Positions 44,198-53,228 of a stretch of 64,000 nt of DNA are shown piece by piece. The stretch is taken from NCBI RefSeq assembly GCF_000719475.1, contig NZ_JOGO01000007.1, forward strand, positions 62,001-126,000, read 5' to 3'. The notes beneath the pieces are model-generated. The model was given only the letters and a program-made list of their open reading frames with translations, was not told the origin of the DNA and did not search any database. Each line of letters begins with the position of its first letter. Within the stretch, counting starts at the first letter, position 1. This stretch comes from Streptomyces sp. NRRL F-5630. GTDB taxonomy: Bacteria; Actinomycetota; Actinomycetes; Streptomycetales; Streptomycetaceae. The position numbers were made by a program, and so were the translations under genes.

Positions 44198-44518
44198 TCA
44201 GCCCGCGTCCGCCTCCGGCCCGTAGACCTCCACGCGGTCCGCGACCCGGCGGACGTGGATGCACTCGCCGGGGCACTCCTTCGCGCTGTCCACGACGTCC
44301 CGGAGCAGCGGCAGCGGCACGCGGGTGGTCGCGCCGGGGGCCTGGAGGAGTTCGTCCTCGCCGCTCTTGACGTACGCGAGCCCGTCGATGTCCAGCTCGA
44401 AGACCTCGGGCGCGTACTGCGCGCAGATGCCGTCGCCCGTGCACAGGTCCTGGTCGATCCAGACCTCCAGCGGTTCCTCCTCGCGCGCCGCGAGCCCGGA
44501 CTCCTGCTGTGCGGTCAT
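44198..44518 (-). CDS. ferredoxin (3Fe-4S/4Fe-4S type)
   Basis: 106 residues from ATG 44518. Cysteines follow the P450-associated ferredoxin pattern: CTGDGIC near residues 26-32, and CPGEC in DSAKECPGECIHV near 81-86. There is one cluster-binding set with the second Cys of a 4Fe site replaced, so a 3Fe-4S cluster is most likely. The chain is acidic, as expected for a soluble electron carrier. There is no P450 or reductase gene nearby. It is divergent from arc; the 230-base gap carries the arc promoter. This ferredoxin-arc adjacency recurs in Streptomyces. Confidence 0.88.
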   Translation of the reverse strand: MTAQQESGLAAREEEPLEVWIDQDLCTGDGICAQYAPEVFELDIDGLAYVKSGEDELLQAPGATTRVPLPLLRDVVDSAKECPGECIHVRRVADRVEVYGPEADAG

Positions 44519-44686
44519 GTTTCCTGCCGTTTCCTCTGCGTGAAGCCCGCCACCGTCAAGGGGCGTTGAACACCTCGACGATACAACCGGGCCGCTTCAT
44601 CGGGAGGTGGGTGGGTATTCCCCTCGGGAGAGGGAGAGCGCAAGGGTGAACATCGGACACGCCCCACCGTCTTTTTGATCTAGGGG

Positions 44687-44714
44687 TTTCAACCGGCACC
44701 CGCCCAGGTAGGGT
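44687..44714 (+). promoter_or_regulatory. candidate housekeeping-type promoter of arc
   Basis: TTTCAA (44687-44692), 16 bases, TAGGGT (44709-44714), about 40 bases before GTG 44753. A reasonable HrdB-type fit; not verified. Confidence 0.45.
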
Positions 44715-44752
44715 CTGGAAGCGTCCAGCTCCCTTTGGAGGAGGTGAGGACC

Positions 44753-46519
44753 GTGGCAGCCCACGACGACGACATGAACCGCGGCATCCGCCCGGGCCGG
44801 GGGTCCGAGGACCCGCCCGCCCAGGTCGCCCAGCTTGAGCAGGAGATCGCCGTCCTGCGGCGCAAGCTCGCCGACTCACCGCGTCACACAAGAATTCTTG
44901 AGGACCGGATCGTCGAGCTTCAGACCAACCTGGCCGGGGTGTCCGCGCAGAACGAACGACTGGCGAGCACCCTCCGCGAGGCCCGCGACCAGATCGTGGC
45001 CCTCAAGGAGGAAGTGGATCGCCTCGCCCAGCCCCCCGCGGGCTTCGGTGTCTTCCTCGCGGCGAACGAGGACGGCACCGTCGACATCTTCACCGGGGGG
45101 CGCAAGCTCCGGGTGAACGTCAGCCCCGAGATCGAGACCGACACCTTGCAGCGTGGCCAGGAGGTCATGCTCAACGAAGCGCTCAACGTGGTCGAGGCCA
45201 TGGAGTTCGAGCGCGCGGGCGACATCGTCACCCTCAAGGAGATCCTTGAGGACGGCGAACGCGCCCTCGTGGTGGGGCACACCGACGAGGAGCGCGTGGT
45301 GCGCCTCGCCGAGCCCCTCATGGGTGTCACCATCAGGGCCGGAGACGCCCTGCTCCTCGACTCCCGCTCCGGGTACGTCTTCGAGATCGTGCCCAAGAGC
45401 GAGGTCGAGGAACTGGTCCTCGAAGAGGTCCCGGACATCGGCTACGAGCAGATCGGCGGTCTGGGCAACCAGATCGAGCTGATCCGCGACGCCGTCGAGC
45501 TCCCGTACCTCTACCCGGACCTCTTCAAGGAGCACGAGCTGCGGCCGCCGAAGGGCGTGCTGCTCTACGGCCCGCCCGGCTGCGGCAAGACGCTCATCGC
45601 CAAGGCCGTCGCCAACTCGCTCGCCAAGAAGGTGGCCGAGGTCACCGGACAGGCGGCGGGCAAGAGCTACTTCCTGAACATCAAGGGCCCCGAACTGCTC
45701 AACAAGTACGTCGGCGAGACCGAGCGGCACATCCGCCTGGTCTTCCAGCGGGCCCGGGAGAAGGCGAGCGAGGGCACCCCCGTCATCGTCTTCTTCGACG
45801 AGATGGAATCCCTCTTCCGCACCCGTGGTTCCGGCGTCAGCTCGGACGTGGAGAACACCATCGTCCCCCAGCTGCTCGCCGAGATCGACGGTGTGGAGGG
45901 CCTGGAGAACGTCATCGTCATCGGGGCCTCGAACCGCGAGGACATGATCGACCCCGCGATCCTGCGCCCCGGCCGGCTCGACGTGAAGATCAAGATCGAG
46001 CGTCCGGACGCCGAGGCGGCGAAGGACATCTTCGCGAAGTACCTCACCGACCGGCTCCCGCTGCACACCGACGACCTCGCCGAGCACTCGGGCGACCGCG
46101 CGGAGACCGTCCACGGCATGATCCAGTCCGTGGTCGAGCAGATGTACGCCGAATCGGACGAGAACCGCTTCCTCGAAGTGACCTACGCCAACGGCGACAA
46201 GGAAGTCCTGTACTTCAAGGACTTCAACTCCGGCGCCATGATCGAGAACATCGTCGGCCGCGCCAAGAAGATGGCCATCAAGGCCTTCCTCGAACAGAAC
46301 CAGAAGGGTCTCCGGGTCTCCCACCTCCTCCAGGCATGTGTGGACGAGTTCAAGGAGAACGAGGACCTGCCCAACACCACCAACCCGGACGACTGGGCCC
46401 GTATCTCCGGAAAGAAGGGGGAGCGGATCGTCTACATCCGCACCCTCGTCACCGGAAAGCAGGGTGCCGACACCGGTCGCTCCATCGACACGGTGGCGAA
46501 CACCGGTCAGTACCTGTAG
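44753..46519 (+). CDS. arc: proteasome-associated AAA+ ATPase ARC (Mpa homologue)
   Basis: 588 residues from GTG 44753 behind GGAGGAGGTGAGG; a TTG at 44735 lies inside that site. The N-terminal coiled coil about 30-95 ([14 protein letters not shown]) binds Pup, followed by two OB folds about 98-240 and a single AAA module. The module has Walker A GPPGCGKT, Walker [11 protein letters not shown], arginine-finger segment [10 protein letters not shown], and the pore loop around the [10 protein letters not shown] region. The C-terminus GQYL, with penultimate Tyr, is the docking signal that opens the 20S gate. It unfolds pupylated substrates for PrcBA. It heads the arc-dop-pup-prcB-prcA series on one strand. 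Confidence 0.97.
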   Translation: MAAHDDDMNRGIRPGRGSEDPPAQVAQLEQEIAVLRRKLADSPRHTRILEDRIVELQTNLAGVSAQNERLASTLREARDQIVALKEEVDRLAQPPAGFGVFLAANEDGTVDIFTGGRKLRVNVSPEIETDTLQRGQEVMLNEALNVVEAMEFERAGDIVTLKEILEDGERALVVGHTDEERVVRLAEPLMGVTIRAGDALLLDSRSGYVFEIVPKSEVEELVLEEVPDIGYEQIGGLGNQIELIRDAVELPYLYPDLFKEHELRPPKGVLLYGPPGCGKTLIAKAVANSLAKKVAEVTGQAAGKSYFLNIKGPELLNKYVGETERHIRLVFQRAREKASEGTPVIVFFDEMESLFRTRGSGVSSDVENTIVPQLLAEIDGVEGLENVIVIGASNREDMIDPAILRPGRLDVKIKIERPDAEAAKDIFAKYLTDRLPLHTDDLAEHSGDRAETVHGMIQSVVEQMYAESDENRFLEVTYANGDKEVLYFKDFNSGAMIENIVGRAKKMAIKAFLEQNQKGLRVSHLLQACVDEFKENEDLPNTTNPDDWARISGKKGERIVYIRTLVTGKQGADTGRSIDTVANTGQYL

Positions 46520-46808
46520 GCGTTCCCCCGCAGGAGGCCGCGGTCGCTCCCCGGAGCCCCGCGGCCTCCCGCGTTGGCGACGGCCGCGGGCGGGCCGTGC
46601 CCGGTCGGCGGCGGGCCGGCCGGTGCGAGGAAGACGCGCCGGGCCGGAAGAAGCGAGGAATACCCCTACCAGCGGCGCACAGGCGTTCTAGGCTCAGCGA
46701 TATCACCGGGCGGCGCGGCGCGAGGACGGGGACCGGGCGTGCGCCCGAGCGCGCACGGTACTGGAGCGCGGCTCCCGCGGGGGAGCGGCGCCGGGCAAGG
46801 AGGGCCGC

Positions 46809-48320
46809 ATGACCGTACGGCGAGTAATGGGCATCGAGACGGAGTACGGGATCTCCGTGCCCGGTCACCCGAACGCCAATGCCATGCTCACCTCGTCCCA
46901 GATCGTCAACGCCTACGCGGCGGCGATGCACCGGGCCAGGCGGGCACGCTGGGACTTCGAGGAGGAGAACCCGCTGCGCGACGCGCGCGGCTTCGACCTC
47001 GCCCGCGAGTCCGCCGACTCCACCCAGCTCACCGACGAGGACATCGGCCTCGCCAACGTGATCCTCACCAACGGCGCCCGGCTCTACGTGGACCACGCCC
47101 ACCCCGAGTACAGCTCCCCGGAGGTCACCGGGCCCCGGGACGCGGTGCTGTGGGACAAGGCGGGGGAGCGGATCATGGCCGAGGCCGCCGAACGCGCGGC
47201 CGCCGTGCCCAACACCCACCCCATCCACCTCTACAAGAACAACACCGACAACAAGGGCGCCTCCTACGGCACCCACGAGAACTACCTGATGTCCCGGGAG
47301 ACCCCCTTCGGCGACATCGTCCGGCACCTGACCCCCTTCTTCGTCTCGCGGCAGGTCGTCACGGGCGCGGGCCGGGTCGGGATCGGGCAGGACGGCCGCG
47401 AGCACGGCTTCCAGCTCAGCCAGCGCGCCGACTACTTCGAGGTCGAGGTGGGCCTGGAGACGACGCTCAAGCGGCCGATCATCAACACCCGCGACGAGCC
47501 GCACTCGGACGCCGAGAAGTACCGCAGGCTGCACGTCATCATCGGTGACGCGAACCTCTCGGAGATCTCCACCTACCTCAAACTCGGCACCACCTCGCTC
47601 GTCCTCGCGATGATCGAGGAGGGCTTCATCGCCGTGGATCTCGCCGTGGACCAGCCGGTCCGCACCTTGCACGAGGTCTCGCACGACCCCTCGCTCCAGC
47701 GGCTCGTGAGGCTGCGCGACGGCCGCACCCTCACCGCCGTCCAGCTTCAGATGGAGTACTGCGCCCTCGCCCGCAAGTACGTGGACGAGCGGTACGGAAC
47801 CGACGCGGACGAGGAGACCACCGACATCCTCAGCCGCTGGGAGGACACCCTCGACCGCCTGGAGCGGGACCCCTCCAGCCTCTCCAGGGAGCTGGACTGG
47901 GTCGCCAAGCGGGAGCTGATGGAGGGGTACCGGCGGCGCGACGGACTCGGCTGGGACGCCGCGAGGCTCCACCTCGTGGACCTCCAGTACGCCGACGTAC
48001 GGCCCGACAAGGGGCTCTACAACCGGCTCGTCGCCCGCGGCAGCATGAAGCGGCTGCTCAGCGAGGAGGAGGTGTCCCGGGCGGTCTTCGACCCGCCGGA
48101 GGACACGAGGGCCTACTTCCGCGGGCGCTGCCTGGCACAGTACGCGGACGAGGTCGCCGCCGCCTCCTGGGACTCGGTGATCTTCGACCTGCCCGACCGT
48201 GACTCCTTGCAGCGGGTCGCGACGCTGGAGCCCTTGCGCGGTACACGTACCCACGTGAAGGACCTCCTGGACCGCTGCCGCACGGCCGAAGAGCTGGTCA
48301 GGGCCCTGACCGGTCCCTGA
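46809..48320 (+). CDS. dop: depupylase/deamidase of Pup
   Basis: 503 residues. Glutamine-synthetase-like ligase fold with nucleotide-binding GIETEYGIS at the N-terminus, catalytic Asp in [32 protein letters not shown], and the C-terminal small domain ([23 protein letters not shown]). The flexible Dop loop after residue 40 ([20 protein letters not shown]...), absent from PafA, identifies it as Dop. In species with Pup-Gln it deamidates the last residue; since the pup here encodes Glu, its main job should be removing Pup from substrates. The start is ATG 46809; 289 bases separate it from arc, leaving room for its own promoter. Confidence 0.96.
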   Translation: MTVRRVMGIETEYGISVPGHPNANAMLTSSQIVNAYAAAMHRARRARWDFEEENPLRDARGFDLARESADSTQLTDEDIGLANVILTNGARLYVDHAHPEYSSPEVTGPRDAVLWDKAGERIMAEAAERAAAVPNTHPIHLYKNNTDNKGASYGTHENYLMSRETPFGDIVRHLTPFFVSRQVVTGAGRVGIGQDGREHGFQLSQRADYFEVEVGLETTLKRPIINTRDEPHSDAEKYRRLHVIIGDANLSEISTYLKLGTTSLVLAMIEEGFIAVDLAVDQPVRTLHEVSHDPSLQRLVRLRDGRTLTAVQLQMEYCALARKYVDERYGTDADEETTDILSRWEDTLDRLERDPSSLSRELDWVAKRELMEGYRRRDGLGWDAARLHLVDLQYADVRPDKGLYNRLVARGSMKRLLSEEEVSRAVFDPPEDTRAYFRGRCLAQYADEVAAASWDSVIFDLPDRDSLQRVATLEPLRGTRTHVKDLLDRCRTAEELVRALTGP

Positions 48321-48525
48321 GCGGCGCCAATCCGTGACCTCGTGGGGGCCTGAAAAGGCCGCCAGGCGGGAAACATCAGAGCAGGCAGCGCGTTGACCCA
48401 TCACGGGGCCGGATCGCGGCTCTGCTTGTAGGGTCGGGAGAGAACCGATCTTGGGGCCGGGACGGAACCGGTCCTCCGGCACACCACAGCACATCCAGCG
48501 GGGCACACCGAGCGGGGTGAGGTAG

Positions 48526-48744
48526 ATGGCGACCAAGGACACCGGCGGCGGACAGCAGAAGGCGACGCGGTCCACCGAGGAGACCGAGGAACAGACCCAG
48601 GACGCACAGGACTCCTCGGATCTCAAGGAACGCCAGGAGAAGCTGAGCGACGACGTGGACTCCGTCCTGGACGAGATCGACGACGTCCTGGAGGAGAACG
48701 CCGAGGACTTCGTGCGCAGCTTCGTCCAGAAGGGCGGCGAGTAG
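48526..48744 (+). CDS. pup: prokaryotic ubiquitin-like protein Pup, C-terminal Gly-Gly-Glu
   Basis: 72 residues, intrinsically disordered and acidic. N-terminal half MATKDTGGGQQKATRS; the ARC-binding helical region is about 40-65 (LSDDVDSVLDEIDDVLEENAED). The end is FVQKGGE. The last codon is GAG before TAG, so the product carries Glu and can be ligated by PafA to substrate lysines without Dop-catalysed deamidation (mycobacterial Pup ends in Gln). It is located between dop and prcB, as in other actinobacteria. Length and composition are typical. Confidence 0.97.
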   Translation: MATKDTGGGQQKATRSTEETEEQTQDAQDSSDLKERQEKLSDDVDSVLDEIDDVLEENAEDFVRSFVQKGGE

Positions 48745-48780
48745 CGCACCCCCGTGGGGCCGCGACCCCACGCGTACGGA

Positions 48781-48816
48781 CGCGGGACGTCCCGGGAGAC
48801 CCCGGGGCGTCCCGCG
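48781..48816 (+). terminator. terminator/attenuator between pup and prcB
   Basis: Arms CGCGGGACG (48781-48789) and CGTCCCGCG (48808-48816) enclose a second stem TCCCGGG/CCCGGGG around AGAC, 16 pairs in all with one wobble, 37 bases after the pup stop. It could uncouple pup from core-particle expression. Confidence 0.65.
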
Positions 48817-49036
48817 CCGTGCTTATTGCCCGGCCCCTCCCGTGCCGCACCGTCAAGACGCAGGTCAGCGGCCCGCGCATCCGTGTGGCACGGGTTTGCC
48901 ACTGTGGGTGGTTCCGCCCGCTGTGGCGGGTAGGGTCCGAGGCGTACACACCGTCATCAACCGCAACCGGGCCCGTCGGCGCGGATGAGTGCCCCCGTGG
49001 CGCCGCGACCGGACCACCGCCCGACCGGAGGGAAAC

Positions 49037-49879
49037 ATGGGAGCACACACGCGTCACACCGGGCGTCTGCCCGCCGCCTTCCTGACACCCGGTTCCTCCT
49101 CGTTCCTGGACTTCCTGTCCGAGCATCAGCCCGAACTGCTGCCCGGCAAGCGGCAGCTGCCCGTCAAGGGGGCGATCGAACTGCCGCACGGGACCACGAT
49201 CCTGGCCCTCGCCTTCGAGGGCGGCGTGATCCTCGCCGGGGACCGCAGGGCCACGATGGGGAACGTCATCGCCCAGCGGGACGTCGAGAAGGTCTTCCCC
49301 GCCGACGAGTACTCGGCGGTCGGCATCGCGGGCACCGCCGGGCTCGCCGTCGAGATGGTCAAGCTCTTCCAGCTGGAGCTGGAGCACTTCGAGAAGGTCG
49401 AGGGCGCCCAGCTCTCCCTGGAGGGCAAGGCGAACCGCCTCGCCACGATGATCCGCGGCAACCTCGGCATGGCCATGCAGGGCCTCGCCGTCGTCCCGCT
49501 CTTCGCCGGCTACGACGTCGACCGCGGCACCGGCCGCATCTTCTCCTACGACGTCGCGGGCGGCCGCTCCGAGGAGCACGGCTACGCCACGACGGGCTCG
49601 GGCTCGGTCTTCGCCCGGGGCGCGCTCAAGAAGCTCTACCGCCCCGGCCTCAGCGCCGAGGAGGCGAGCGTTCTCGCCATCCAGGCCCTCTACGACGCCG
49701 CCGACGACGACTCGGCGACCGGTGGCCCGGACCTCGGCCGCCGGATCTTCCCGATCATCAGCGTCATCACGGACGAGGGCTACCGCCGTGTCTCCGAGGA
49801 GGAGACCGCCCGTATCGCCGAGGACGTGCAGCGCCGCAGGCTCGCCCAGCCGGACGGGCCGCGCGCCGAACTGCTCTGA
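49037..49879 (+). CDS. prcB: 20S proteasome beta subunit
   Basis: 280 residues from ATG 49037 (GGAGGG upstream). A 52-residue propeptide ends at PHG, and Thr53 ([11 protein letters not shown]) becomes the N-terminal nucleophile after autocleavage. The catalytic Asp and Lys-equivalent region GDRRATMGN follows, and GYATTGSGS is the late conserved loop. It forms the two inner heptameric rings with proteolytic sites. prcA follows 54 bases later on the same strand. Normal length. Confidence 0.97.
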   Translation: MGAHTRHTGRLPAAFLTPGSSSFLDFLSEHQPELLPGKRQLPVKGAIELPHGTTILALAFEGGVILAGDRRATMGNVIAQRDVEKVFPADEYSAVGIAGTAGLAVEMVKLFQLELEHFEKVEGAQLSLEGKANRLATMIRGNLGMAMQGLAVVPLFAGYDVDRGTGRIFSYDVAGGRSEEHGYATTGSGSVFARGALKKLYRPGLSAEEASVLAIQALYDAADDDSATGGPDLGRRIFPIISVITDEGYRRVSEEETARIAEDVQRRRLAQPDGPRAELL

Positions 49880-49933
49880 CCCCCGGCACTCCGAAGACCT
49901 CCCCCGACCCCGACAGAAAGCGACGGTCAGCCG

Positions 49934-50707
49934 GTGTCCACGCCGTTCTACGTCTCACCCCAGCAGGCGATGGCCGACCGGGCGGAGTACGCCCGCAAGG
50001 GCATCGCCCGAGGCCGCAGCCTCGTCGTGCTCCAGTACGCCGACGGCATTGTCTTCGTCGGCGAGAACCCCTCCAGGGCCCTCCACAAGTTCAGCGAGAT
50101 CTACGACCGCATCGCCTTCGCCGCGGCCGGCAAGTACAACGAGTACGAGAACCTGCGCATCGGCGGCGTCCGCTACGCCGACCTGCGCGGTTACACCTAC
50201 GACCGCACCGACGTCACCGCGCGCGGACTCGCCAACGTCTACGCGCAGACGCTCGGCACCATCTTCTCCAGCGCGGCCGAGAAGCCGTACGAGGTGGAAC
50301 TCGTCGTCGCCGAGGTCGGGGACACCCCCGAGGGCGACCAGATCTACCGGCTCCCGCACGACGGCTCGATCGTCGACGAGCACGGCTCGGTCGCGGTCGG
50401 CGGCAACGCGGAGCAGATCAGCGGCTGGCTCGACCAGCGCCACCGCGACGGGATGACCCTCGCCGAGGCCCTCAAGCTCGCCGTCCAAGCCCTGGCCCGC
50501 GATGCCAACGGCAGCGAGCGCGAGATCCCGGCCGAGCGCCTGGAGGTGGCCGTCCTCGACCGTACGAGGGCGCAGCAGCGCAAGTTCCGCCGCATCACCG
50601 GAACCCACCTGGCCCGCCTCCTCGCGGGCGAGGCGGTGCCGGACGACGCGGAGGAGACCGAGGCCCCGGCCGCTCCGGCCAAGGACGAGGACGCCGACGA
50701 CAGCTGA
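49934..50707 (+). CDS. prcA: 20S proteasome alpha subunit
   Basis: 257 residues from GTG 49934. The N-terminal gate segment [23 protein letters not shown] is the alpha-subunit signature, and the NTN fold continues with [30 protein letters not shown]. There is no nucleophile Thr. The acidic, Ala/Pro-rich tail ([21 protein letters not shown]) is longer than the fold needs and is probably disordered. It forms the outer heptameric rings, where ARC docks through its C-terminal QYL. Co-transcribed with prcB. Confidence 0.97.
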   Translation: MSTPFYVSPQQAMADRAEYARKGIARGRSLVVLQYADGIVFVGENPSRALHKFSEIYDRIAFAAAGKYNEYENLRIGGVRYADLRGYTYDRTDVTARGLANVYAQTLGTIFSSAAEKPYEVELVVAEVGDTPEGDQIYRLPHDGSIVDEHGSVAVGGNAEQISGWLDQRHRDGMTLAEALKLAVQALARDANGSEREIPAERLEVAVLDRTRAQQRKFRRITGTHLARLLAGEAVPDDAEETEAPAAPAKDEDADDS

Positions 50708-50745
50708 GCCCCGGCGGGCGGCCGACGGCCGTCCGGGGGACCACC

Positions 50746-50778
50746 ACGGCCCCGTGCCCCGCGTGGGCGCGGGGCCGT
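50746..50778. terminator. terminator between convergent prcA and lacI-type gene
   Basis: ACGGCCCCG (50746-50754) pairs with CGGGGCCGT (50770-50778), with a further inner GCCC/GGGC stem. Placed in the 99-base gap between converging genes. Confidence 0.65.
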
Positions 50779-50806
50779 CGCGCGCGGCGGGGCAGGGGAC
50801 GGGGCG

Positions 50807-51829
50807 TCAGGCGGGGGCCGGGCCCGTCGAGCCGCGTACGACGAGTTCCACAGGCAGCGGGTCCGTACGCGGCCGCGCGCCCTCCAGGAGCGCCAGCAGC
50901 GCGGTCATGCCGCGGGCGCCGAACTCCTCGGCGGGCAGCCGCACGGTGGTCAGCTCCGGGTCCAGGGCACGGGCGAGCGTGAGGTCGTCGACGCCCGTGA
51001 CCGAGAGGTCCTCGGGCACCCGCAGGCCCAGGCCGCGCGCCGCCTTCAGGACGCCCGCCGCCATCAGGTCGTCGTCGCACACGACGGCCGTGGGCCGCTC
51101 GGGCGCGTCGAGCAGCCGCAGGGCCGCCTCGCGCGCGCCCGCGATCGACAGCGGCGCGGGCACGGTGGTCAGGCCCGCCCCGGACAGCGCCCCGGCGAGG
51201 GCGGCGGCTCGGCTCGTGAAGGTCCACGAGTCCACGTCGGCGGCGAGGTGAGCGAAGCGGCGGTGGCCGAGCGCGCGCAAGTGCGCGGCGATCTCGCGCA
51301 TCCCGTCCGCGAGGGCGAGGTTGACCGTGGCGGTACGGGCCCCCGGCAGCGGCTCCGCGTCCAGCATCACCAGCGGGAGCGTGTCCCCGTGGATCGCCGC
51401 GAGCGCGTCCGCCGCCATCGAGGAGGCGAGGACCCCGTCGAGTGCCGCGCGCGCGGAGTCGAAGGGGTCGCGCGCGGGGCCGACACCCTCGGGCGAGGGG
51501 TAGAGCACGAGCCCCGTGCCGTGCGCGGCGGCGACCCGGGCGGCCCCCGTGTAGACACCGGCGAAGAACTCGCTCGTGAGCGCCGGCACGACGAGCAGCG
51601 CGGTGCGCGTGCGCCCCAGCCGCAGATTCCGCGCCGCGAGGTTCGGCCGGTACCCGAGCCCGTCGGCCGTCTCCCGCACCCGCTCCGCCGTGGCCGCCCC
51701 GACCCGCCCGCGCCACTTCCCGCTCAGCACGAGCGAGACGGCCGCCTGCGAGACCCCCGCCGCGCGGGCGACGTCTCGGCTGGTGGGGCGGGAGGCGGAG
51801 TCGGGCGGGGGGCTGCCTGAGACGGGCAC
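50807..51829 (-). CDS. LacI-family transcriptional regulator
   Basis: 340 residues. N-terminal HTH about 15-70 (TSRDVARAAGVSQAAVSLVLSG, hinge RPNLAARNLRLGRT) and a periplasmic-binding-protein-like effector domain (LDAEPLPGARTATVNLALADG, VVCDDDLMAAGVLKAARGLGLRVPEDLSVTGVDDL). It is divergent from an MFS exporter-like gene with an inverted repeat between them, so it most likely represses that gene and itself; the inducer is unknown. It lies inside the proteasome region but has no evident link to it. Confidence 0.92.
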   Translation of the reverse strand: MPVSGSPPPDSASRPTSRDVARAAGVSQAAVSLVLSGKWRGRVGAATAERVRETADGLGYRPNLAARNLRLGRTRTALLVVPALTSEFFAGVYTGAARVAAAHGTGLVLYPSPEGVGPARDPFDSARAALDGVLASSMAADALAAIHGDTLPLVMLDAEPLPGARTATVNLALADGMREIAAHLRALGHRRFAHLAADVDSWTFTSRAAALAGALSGAGLTTVPAPLSIAGAREAALRLLDAPERPTAVVCDDDLMAAGVLKAARGLGLRVPEDLSVTGVDDLTLARALDPELTTVRLPAEEFGARGMTALLALLEGARPRTDPLPVELVVRGSTGPAPA

Positions 51830-51867
51830 GGAACTCCTTGGCGGCTGGACCGGGGGGCGAGGACATG

Positions 51868-51896
51868 GTACGTATGGGCCCGCACGTTATACGTAC
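51868..51896. promoter_or_regulatory. inverted repeat GTACGTAT-N13-ATACGTAC between lacI-type gene and MFS gene
   Basis: Perfect 8-bp arms at 51868-51875 and 51889-51896 in the 87-base divergent gap. Placement and symmetry suit an operator for the adjacent LacI-type regulator acting on both genes. Confidence 0.6.
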
Positions 51897-51916
51897 AACT
51901 GAAGGGTGGGGCGGCG

Positions 51917-53128
51917 ATGGCGAGCGGTTACCTGGGGGTGTTGCGGGCTCCGTACGCGAGCCGGCTGCTCTCCTCGACACTCCTCGGGCGGCTGCCCAAC
52001 GCGGTCGGGCACATCGCGATCGTCGTCCACGTGCGCGAGCAGGGCGGCGGCTACGCACTGGCAGGCGCCCTCGCCGCCGTCTACGGGCTCGCGACCGCCG
52101 CCGGGCAGCCGCTCCTCGGACGGGCCGTGGACCTGCGCGGGCAGCGCGCCGTACTGCTGCCCGCCTCCGGCCTCTCCGCGCTCGCCATGGCCGCGTTCGC
52201 GCTCGCCGGGCTCACGTCCCGCCCGCTCGCCTACCTCCTCGTGGGCCTCGCCGGGCTCACCACCCCGCCCCTGGAAGGGGCGCTGCGCGCGCTGTGGCCG
52301 AGCGTCCTGGGCCGCGCGGACCACGTCCACACCGCGTACGCCCTCGAAGCGGTGGCGCAGGAGGTGATGTTCACCGCGGGCCCGCTCCTCGTCACGCTGC
52401 TGGTCGCGCTCCGCTCGACGACGGCGGCGCTCCTCGTCGTCAACGTCCTCGGCGTCCTCGGCGCCCTCTCCGTCGTCCTCTCGCGGCCCTCGCGCGCCTG
52501 GCGCGGCGCCGCGCGCGAGGCGCACTGGCTCGGCGCGCTGCGCTCGCCCGGCCTCCTCGCGCTGCTCGGCGCCTTCCTCTTCGTCGGCGTCGCGCTCGGC
52601 TCCATCACGGTCTCCGCGCTCGCCTACTCCGACGGGGCGGGCGGCGAGACGGCGTACGGGTGGATCATGGCCGCGCTCGGCGCGGGCGCCCTCGTCGGCG
52701 GCATCGCCTACGGCGCGCGCGAGTGGACCGGGCGCCCCGAGCCCCGCCTGCGCCTGCTCGTCGCGCTGCTCGCCCTCGGCTACCTGCCCCTGCTCCTGAC
52801 ACCCGGCCGGTACGCGATGACCGGCCTCACCCTGCTCTCCGGGGTCTTCCTCGCGCCCTCGCTCGCCTGCGCCTTCGTCGCGGTGGACCGGCACGCCCCG
52901 CGCGGCACCGTGACCGAGGCGTTCTCCTGGCTCGTGACGACCTTCGGCGTCGGCAACGCGCTCGGCGCCGCGCTCGCGGGCCCCGCGCTCGACGCGGGCG
53001 GCGTCCGCGCCGGCTTCGCCGTGGCGGCCTGCGGCGGGGTGCTCGCGGCGCTCGTCCTCGTCGTCACCGCCCCCGCCCTGGAGGGCGGTACGGGCCCGGC
53101 GGTCGCGCCGGAAACGACCGGGCGCTGA
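51917..53128 (+). CDS. MFS transporter, 12 membrane spans
   Basis: 403 residues with AAGGGTGGGG upstream of ATG 51917. It is very rich in Leu/Ala/Gly. The inter-span motif GLATAAGQPLLGRAVDLRGQRAVL resembles the MFS loop 2-3 signature, and a pseudo-repeat starts near residue 200. The central cytosolic loop is short and basic (SRPSRAWRGAAREAH). The type is that of small drug or metabolite exporters; direction and substrate cannot be read. Divergent from and probably controlled by the LacI-type regulator. Confidence 0.88.
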   Translation: MASGYLGVLRAPYASRLLSSTLLGRLPNAVGHIAIVVHVREQGGGYALAGALAAVYGLATAAGQPLLGRAVDLRGQRAVLLPASGLSALAMAAFALAGLTSRPLAYLLVGLAGLTTPPLEGALRALWPSVLGRADHVHTAYALEAVAQEVMFTAGPLLVTLLVALRSTTAALLVVNVLGVLGALSVVLSRPSRAWRGAAREAHWLGALRSPGLLALLGAFLFVGVALGSITVSALAYSDGAGGETAYGWIMAALGAGALVGGIAYGAREWTGRPEPRLRLLVALLALGYLPLLLTPGRYAMTGLTLLSGVFLAPSLACAFVAVDRHAPRGTVTEAFSWLVTTFGVGNALGAALAGPALDAGGVRAGFAVAACGGVLAALVLVVTAPALEGGTGPAVAPETTGR

Positions 53129-53194
53129 AGGAGAGGCAGGTCGGGCGGGGGCGCCGCGCGGGGAAAATGATCCGAACCCTCACGCCCGAGCCGG

Positions 53195-53222
53195 TTTCAG
53201 AAAGTGGCCTGAGGCGTAATGT
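53195..53222 (+). promoter_or_regulatory. promoter of pafA giving a predicted leaderless mRNA
   Basis: TTTCAG (53195-53200), 16 bases, TAATGT (53217-53222), then 6 bases to the ATG at 53229. No Shine-Dalgarno lies between. Transcription would start at or beside the start codon. Confidence 0.55.
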
Positions 53223-53228
53223 TCAAGC

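Noticed and set aside
44064..44444. Minus-strand 126-codon frame over the ferredoxin region
   Set aside because: A shadow frame of the ferredoxin gene, Arg-rich, without start signals.
44735..44752. TTG 44735 as start of arc
   Set aside because: That codon lies within the GGAGGAGGTGAGG ribosome site of GTG 44753, which gives the standard ARC N-terminus.
48393..48434. TTGACC...TAGGGT as pup promoter (and TTGCCA...TAGGGT before prcB)
   Set aside because: Both have about 30 bases between hexamers, far outside the 16-18 range; only the -10-like hexamers might be real.
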